A stretch of 9,238 bases of DNA from Acidimicrobiaceae bacterium (GTDB lineage Bacteria > Actinomycetota > Acidimicrobiia > Acidimicrobiales > Bog-793), in contig DAIDIA010000096.1 in assembly GCA_027459565.1 (NCBI GenBank), positions 1 to 9,238 of the forward strand. Reading direction: 5' to 3'. Position 1 is the stretch's first letter. Each line of letters starts with the position of its first letter. Positions 1 to 9,238 of this stretch are shown here, piece by piece. Under the pieces are notes generated by a model. It was not told the origin of the DNA and searched no databases. It worked only from the letters and a program-made list of their open reading frames with translations. The position numbers and the translations under genes were made by a program.

Positions 1-7
1 CTGTTGA

Positions 8-262
8 TGGGCGCGTGGTGGCGGAGCTGCAGCAGCGCCTGAGGCGGAGCAAGATGAGTTCGATGTCGTTTTGACCGCAGCTGGCGACAAGAAGATTCAG
101 GTCATCAAAGAGGTCCGCACACTGACCAACCTCGGACTCAAAGAGGCCAAGGATCTTGTCGACGGTGCTCCAAAGACCGTTCTCGAAAAGGCCTCCAAAG
201 TGGACGCCGAGAAGGCAAAGGCGCTGCTTGAAGAGGCAGGCGCCACCGTCGAGCTCAAGTAG
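8..262 (+). CDS. rplL: 50S ribosomal protein L7/L12, 3' part
   Basis: L7/L12 forms the mobile stalk of the large ribosomal subunit that recruits and stimulates the translation GTPases (EF-Tu, EF-G, IF2). What is visible is an Ala/Gly-rich hinge (codons from base 8), then the C-terminal domain starting near EFDVVL at 56-73. It contains the family's hallmark segments KKIQVIKEVR and GLKEAKDLVDGAP, and ends in VELK before TAG at 260-262. The N-terminal dimerisation domain lies before the window. The frame is not open to the left edge: it meets TGA at 5-7, inside what should be hinge. One base gained or lost in the GGG run at 9-11 would join it to an open upstream frame, so this is either a sequencing or assembly error or a true frameshift. 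The C-terminal domain itself is intact. Identity of the fragment is certain; the state of the whole gene cannot be judged from here. Confidence 0.93.
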   Translation, partial: WARGGGAAAAPEAEQDEFDVVLTAAGDKKIQVIKEVRTLTNLGLKEAKDLVDGAPKTVLEKASKVDAEKAKALLEEAGATVELK

Positions 263-274
263 CCCGCGGTTTTT

Positions 275-299
275 GCAGCCCGGAGAGCTCCGGAACTGC
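275..299 (+). other. Hairpin just after rplL
   Basis: An imperfect inverted repeat lies 13 bases after the rplL stop. GCAG (275-278) pairs with CTGC (296-299), and an inner stem CCGGA (280-284) pairs with TCCGG (289-293) around a GAGC loop, with one or two unpaired bases between the stems. The T run lies before the stem (270-274), not after it, so it does not look like a standard intrinsic terminator in the + direction. It may stabilise the rplL mRNA 3' end or take part in processing of the rplL-rpoB transcript. The pairing is seen directly; the function is inferred. Confidence 0.45.
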
Positions 300-323
300 G
301 AGCGCAGACATTGGGAGTTGGAA

Positions 324-371
324 CCGCCACGGCACCCCCGTGGCGGAGATAGGCTTGGCGCAGCGACGCCA
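324..371 (+). promoter_or_regulatory. Two hairpins with shared stem, rplL-rpoB spacer
   Basis: The first hairpin has a perfect 9-bp stem, CCGCCACGG (324-332) with CCGTGGCGG (338-346), closing a 5-base loop. The second has a 5-bp stem, TGGCG (356-360) with CGCCA (367-371), and a 6-base loop. The 5-mers CGCCA and TGGCG occur in both, so alternative pairings are possible (325-329 with 356-360, or 341-345 with 367-371). No U tract follows directly. In Escherichia coli the rplL-rpoB spacer carries a partial attenuator and an RNase III processing site that lower rpoBC expression relative to the ribosomal proteins. The same position and structure suggest a comparable role here, but that is inference. 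The rest of the 262-base spacer shows no gene. Confidence 0.5.
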
Positions 372-384
372 GATACGCCGCTCT

Positions 385-452
385 GTCCAGAGTCCATTTT
401 TGCGCGCTAGGATTATGAGTTGCTGTGCGCTCCTCTCGGGTGTCGATTGACA
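385..452 (+). promoter_or_regulatory. Possible weak promoter elements before rpoB
   Basis: Two partial sigma-A-like elements occur. TAGGAT at 408-413 fits the TANNNT -10 pattern of actinobacteria, but no convincing -35 lies 16-19 bases upstream. TTGACA at 447-452 is a perfect -35 hexamer, but the bases 17-18 further on (around 470-476) do not resemble a -10. Many actinobacteria have a separate rpoB promoter in this spacer. Neither element alone makes a convincing one, so this is a weak candidate region only. Confidence 0.2.
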
Positions 453-512
453 TTTGCTTGAGATTGCCGCGCAAAGCCGCTGTTCGTACACGTCGCCCAC
501 ATTGCCTGCGCT

Positions 513-517
513 AGGAG
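513..517 (+). promoter_or_regulatory. Ribosome binding site of rpoB
   Basis: AGGAG ends 7 bases before the TTG at 525. This spacing is near ideal. It decides the rpoB start, because no in-frame ATG or GTG stands at a comparable distance. Confidence 0.75.
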
Positions 518-524
518 TAGACCT

Positions 525-8185
<7,661 letters not shown>

Positions 8186-8230
8186 GCGCTGCGCTCGTTT
8201 CGGGCCAGCGTTGAATGTCAGGATTTGCGG

Positions 8231-8258
8231 ACTACCCCGGGCAGGTGCCCGGGGTAGT
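8231..8258 (+). terminator. Probable terminator of the rplL-rpoB-rpoC unit
   Basis: A perfect inverted repeat: ACTACCCCGGGCA (8231-8243) and TGCCCGGGGTAGT (8246-8258), separated by GG. Allowing for a real loop, about 11-12 GC-rich pairs would form. Only TT follows, so it lacks the U tract of a classic intrinsic terminator; U-poor strong hairpins after genes are common in high-GC actinobacteria. Its place 45 bases after rpoC and before a functionally unrelated gene supports a terminator, or at least a 3'-end stabiliser. Confidence 0.75.
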
Positions 8259-8293
8259 TGCGTCACCACAGCGGACGACGCGGACTCGGACCC

Positions 8294-8299
8294 AGGAGG
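8294..8299 (+). promoter_or_regulatory. Shine-Dalgarno of the ABC ATPase gene
   Basis: A full AGGAGG, but its spacing fits neither candidate start well: 3 bases to ATG 8303 and 12 bases to GTG 8312. It shows that translation begins here and not at the TTG inside the terminator stem at 8258. Confidence 0.55.
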
Positions 8300-8302
8300 T
8301 GG

Positions 8303-9136
8303 ATGGTCGCAGTGACTGAACGTACGCAGCACCTTGTGCCGCGCGAGCCGCCGCTGACCTCTGGCGGGCTGGTCGTCGATGGTGTCTCGAAGGGTTACGG
8401 TCCGTCACGCAACCCGGTACTTCGCGATATCTCGCTCACCGTCGCCCCCGGGAGCTTCGTCACCATAATCGGACCGAGCGGCTGCGGGAAGTCGACGCTG
8501 CTTCGCATCCTCGCAGGACTCGAGCGTGAAGACCGCGGGGCCGTATCGATCTTCGGCGAGAGCGTGGACCGGGCTCGCGAGAACAAGCACATCGGTTACG
8601 TGCCACAGTCGCTCGCGCTGCTGCCATGGCGCAACGTGCTCGACAACGTCCGGCTACCGCTCGAGATTGGCCGACGCGATGACGCGAGAGCGGGTGGTCG
8701 CGATCCTGAGGAGATCCTCCGCGCGTTCGGTCTTGGCGACGTGCTCCACCGTCACCCCGCAGAGCTCTCTGGTGGCATGCGTCAGCGCGTGGCGATCGCG
8801 CGCGTCTTTGCGCTCGCGCCAGCGGTTCTATTGATGGATGAACCGTTCTCGTCACTTGACGAGATGACGAGCGAGGTCCTGCGGCACGAGCTACTCACGC
8901 ATTGGCAGGACAACCGAACGACGGTGGTCTTTGTCACCCATTCGGTCTCCGAGGCGGTGTTGCTCTCGGACGAGGTGGTGGTGATGAGTCCCGCTCCGGG
9001 CGAGATCCGCGAGGTCATCCGGATCGACCTCGAGCGCCCGAGGGACAATCTTGTCGAGATCACGCACGCGTTCCACGAGCTCGAGAGTCGGGTTCGACTC
9101 TCACTGCGCTCGACCGATGGGGTAGGCGATGGCTAG
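8303..9136 (+). CDS. ABC importer ATP-binding protein, nitrate/sulfonate/taurine family
   Basis: This is the cytoplasmic ATPase that powers uptake by an ABC importer. From the ATG it is 277 aa, the usual size for SsuB/TauB/NrtD-type proteins. All nucleotide-binding motifs are intact: Walker A GPSGCGKST (57-65), Q-loop glutamine Q102 followed by the family-typical LLPWRNVLDNV, signature LSGGMRQ (155-161), Walker B VLLMDEP with D179 and catalytic E180, D-loop SSLD (183-186), and switch histidine H213 in VTHSVSEAVLLSD. The LDEMT stretch and the ending VVMSPAPGEI resemble importers for aromatic sulfonates, thiamine precursors or riboflavin, but the ATPase alone does not fix the substrate. The start could also be GTG 8312 (274 aa). 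It is followed with an 8-base overlap by a probable permease gene, so it is the first visible gene of a transporter operon. No promoter is evident between the rpoC terminator and this gene. Confidence 0.93.
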   Translation: MVAVTERTQHLVPREPPLTSGGLVVDGVSKGYGPSRNPVLRDISLTVAPGSFVTIIGPSGCGKSTLLRILAGLEREDRGAVSIFGESVDRARENKHIGYVPQSLALLPWRNVLDNVRLPLEIGRRDDARAGGRDPEEILRAFGLGDVLHRHPAELSGGMRQRVAIARVFALAPAVLLMDEPFSSLDEMTSEVLRHELLTHWQDNRTTVVFVTHSVSEAVLLSDEVVVMSPAPGEIREVIRIDLERPRDNLVEITHAFHELESRVRLSLRSTDGVGDG

Positions 9137-9238
9137 TCGCGAGCTGCCGAATCCGCAAAGCGCAACGCAGCCCTCTGCGGCCCGTGTCCTCTATTACGTG
9201 CTTCCCCCGCTCGTCGCGTTCGCGATCCTGCTCGCGCT
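9129..9238 (+). CDS. Probable ABC transporter permease, 5' end only
   Basis: The open frame starts at ATG 9129, inside the end of the ATPase gene (8-base overlap, ATGGCTAG), with GGGG at 9119-9122 as a modest ribosome binding site. The 36 visible codons give a polar N-terminus rich in Ser, Gln and Pro, then a hydrophobic stretch (VLYYVLPPLVAFAILLAL) that looks like a first transmembrane helix. That is typical of inner-membrane permeases of the SsuC/TauC type, which normally sit beside such an ATPase. No permease signature motif is reached before the window ends, so the call rests on the helix and the gene order. Confidence 0.7.
   Translation, partial: MASRELPNPQSATQPSAARVLYYVLPPLVAFAILLA

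Noticed and set aside
381..400. A weak hairpin (CTCT, loop GTCC, AGAG) followed by TCCATTTTT as a possible terminator before rpoB
   Set aside because: The stem is only 4 bp and three bases separate it from the first T of a broken T run. Too weak to call alone, though it might contribute to partial attenuation with the hairpins upstream.
97..474. Open frames on both strands covering the rplL end and the rplL-rpoB spacer
   Set aside because: They overlap rplL codons or the spacer, are Arg/Ser-rich with no family resemblance, and lack supporting ribosome binding sites.
8258..8302. A longer N-terminus for the ABC ATPase starting at TTG 8258
   Set aside because: This start lies in the terminator stem, lacks a Shine-Dalgarno, and adds Arg/His-rich residues atypical of the family. 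The AGGAGG at 8294 points to a later start.

Overview
This window is the RNA polymerase core of a GC-rich bacterium, almost certainly an actinomycete (Actinomycetota). Three things suggest this: a coiled-coil insertion in the beta' subunit after residue ~158, of the kind seen in actinobacterial RpoC; RpoB and RpoC motif segments that read very close to the mycobacterial proteins as I remember them; and the codon use. RpoB and RpoC regions that differ from the mycobacterial pattern hint at a deeper-branching class such as Acidimicrobiia, but that placement is inference. I see no mobile element, CRISPR array, tRNA or rRNA. I also see no previously undescribed system: this is mostly core transcription machinery, with a few small oddities.

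Layout, all genes on the + strand. (1) 1-262: the 3' part of rplL (ribosomal protein L7/L12), covering the C-terminal domain and part of the hinge; the reading frame is interrupted at the very edge of the window. (2) 263-524: a 262-base untranslated spacer with three inverted repeats, two of which share the same stem sequence. This is where many bacteria place the attenuation or processing signals that set the ratio of ribosomal protein to RNA polymerase. (3) 525-4100: rpoB (beta, 1191 aa), starting at a TTG codon behind a good Shine-Dalgarno. (4) 4100-8185: rpoC (beta', 1361 aa), starting inside the rpoB stop codon (TAATG). (5) 8186-8302: a short spacer with a very strong 13-bp inverted repeat, the likely terminator of the rpoBC unit. 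(6) 8303-9136: the ATPase of an ABC importer of the nitrate/sulfonate/taurine/pyrimidine type. (7) 9129-9238: the first 36 codons of what is probably its permease, overlapping the ATPase gene by 8 bases.

rplL-rpoB-rpoC form the classic translation/transcription cluster: L7/L12 recruits translation factors to the ribosome, and beta and beta' form the catalytic crab claw of RNA polymerase, made in equal amounts through the overlapping rpoB/rpoC start. After the terminator the function changes completely, to a nutrient-import operon that continues past the window end. The rpsL-rpsG genes often found downstream of rpoC are not here.
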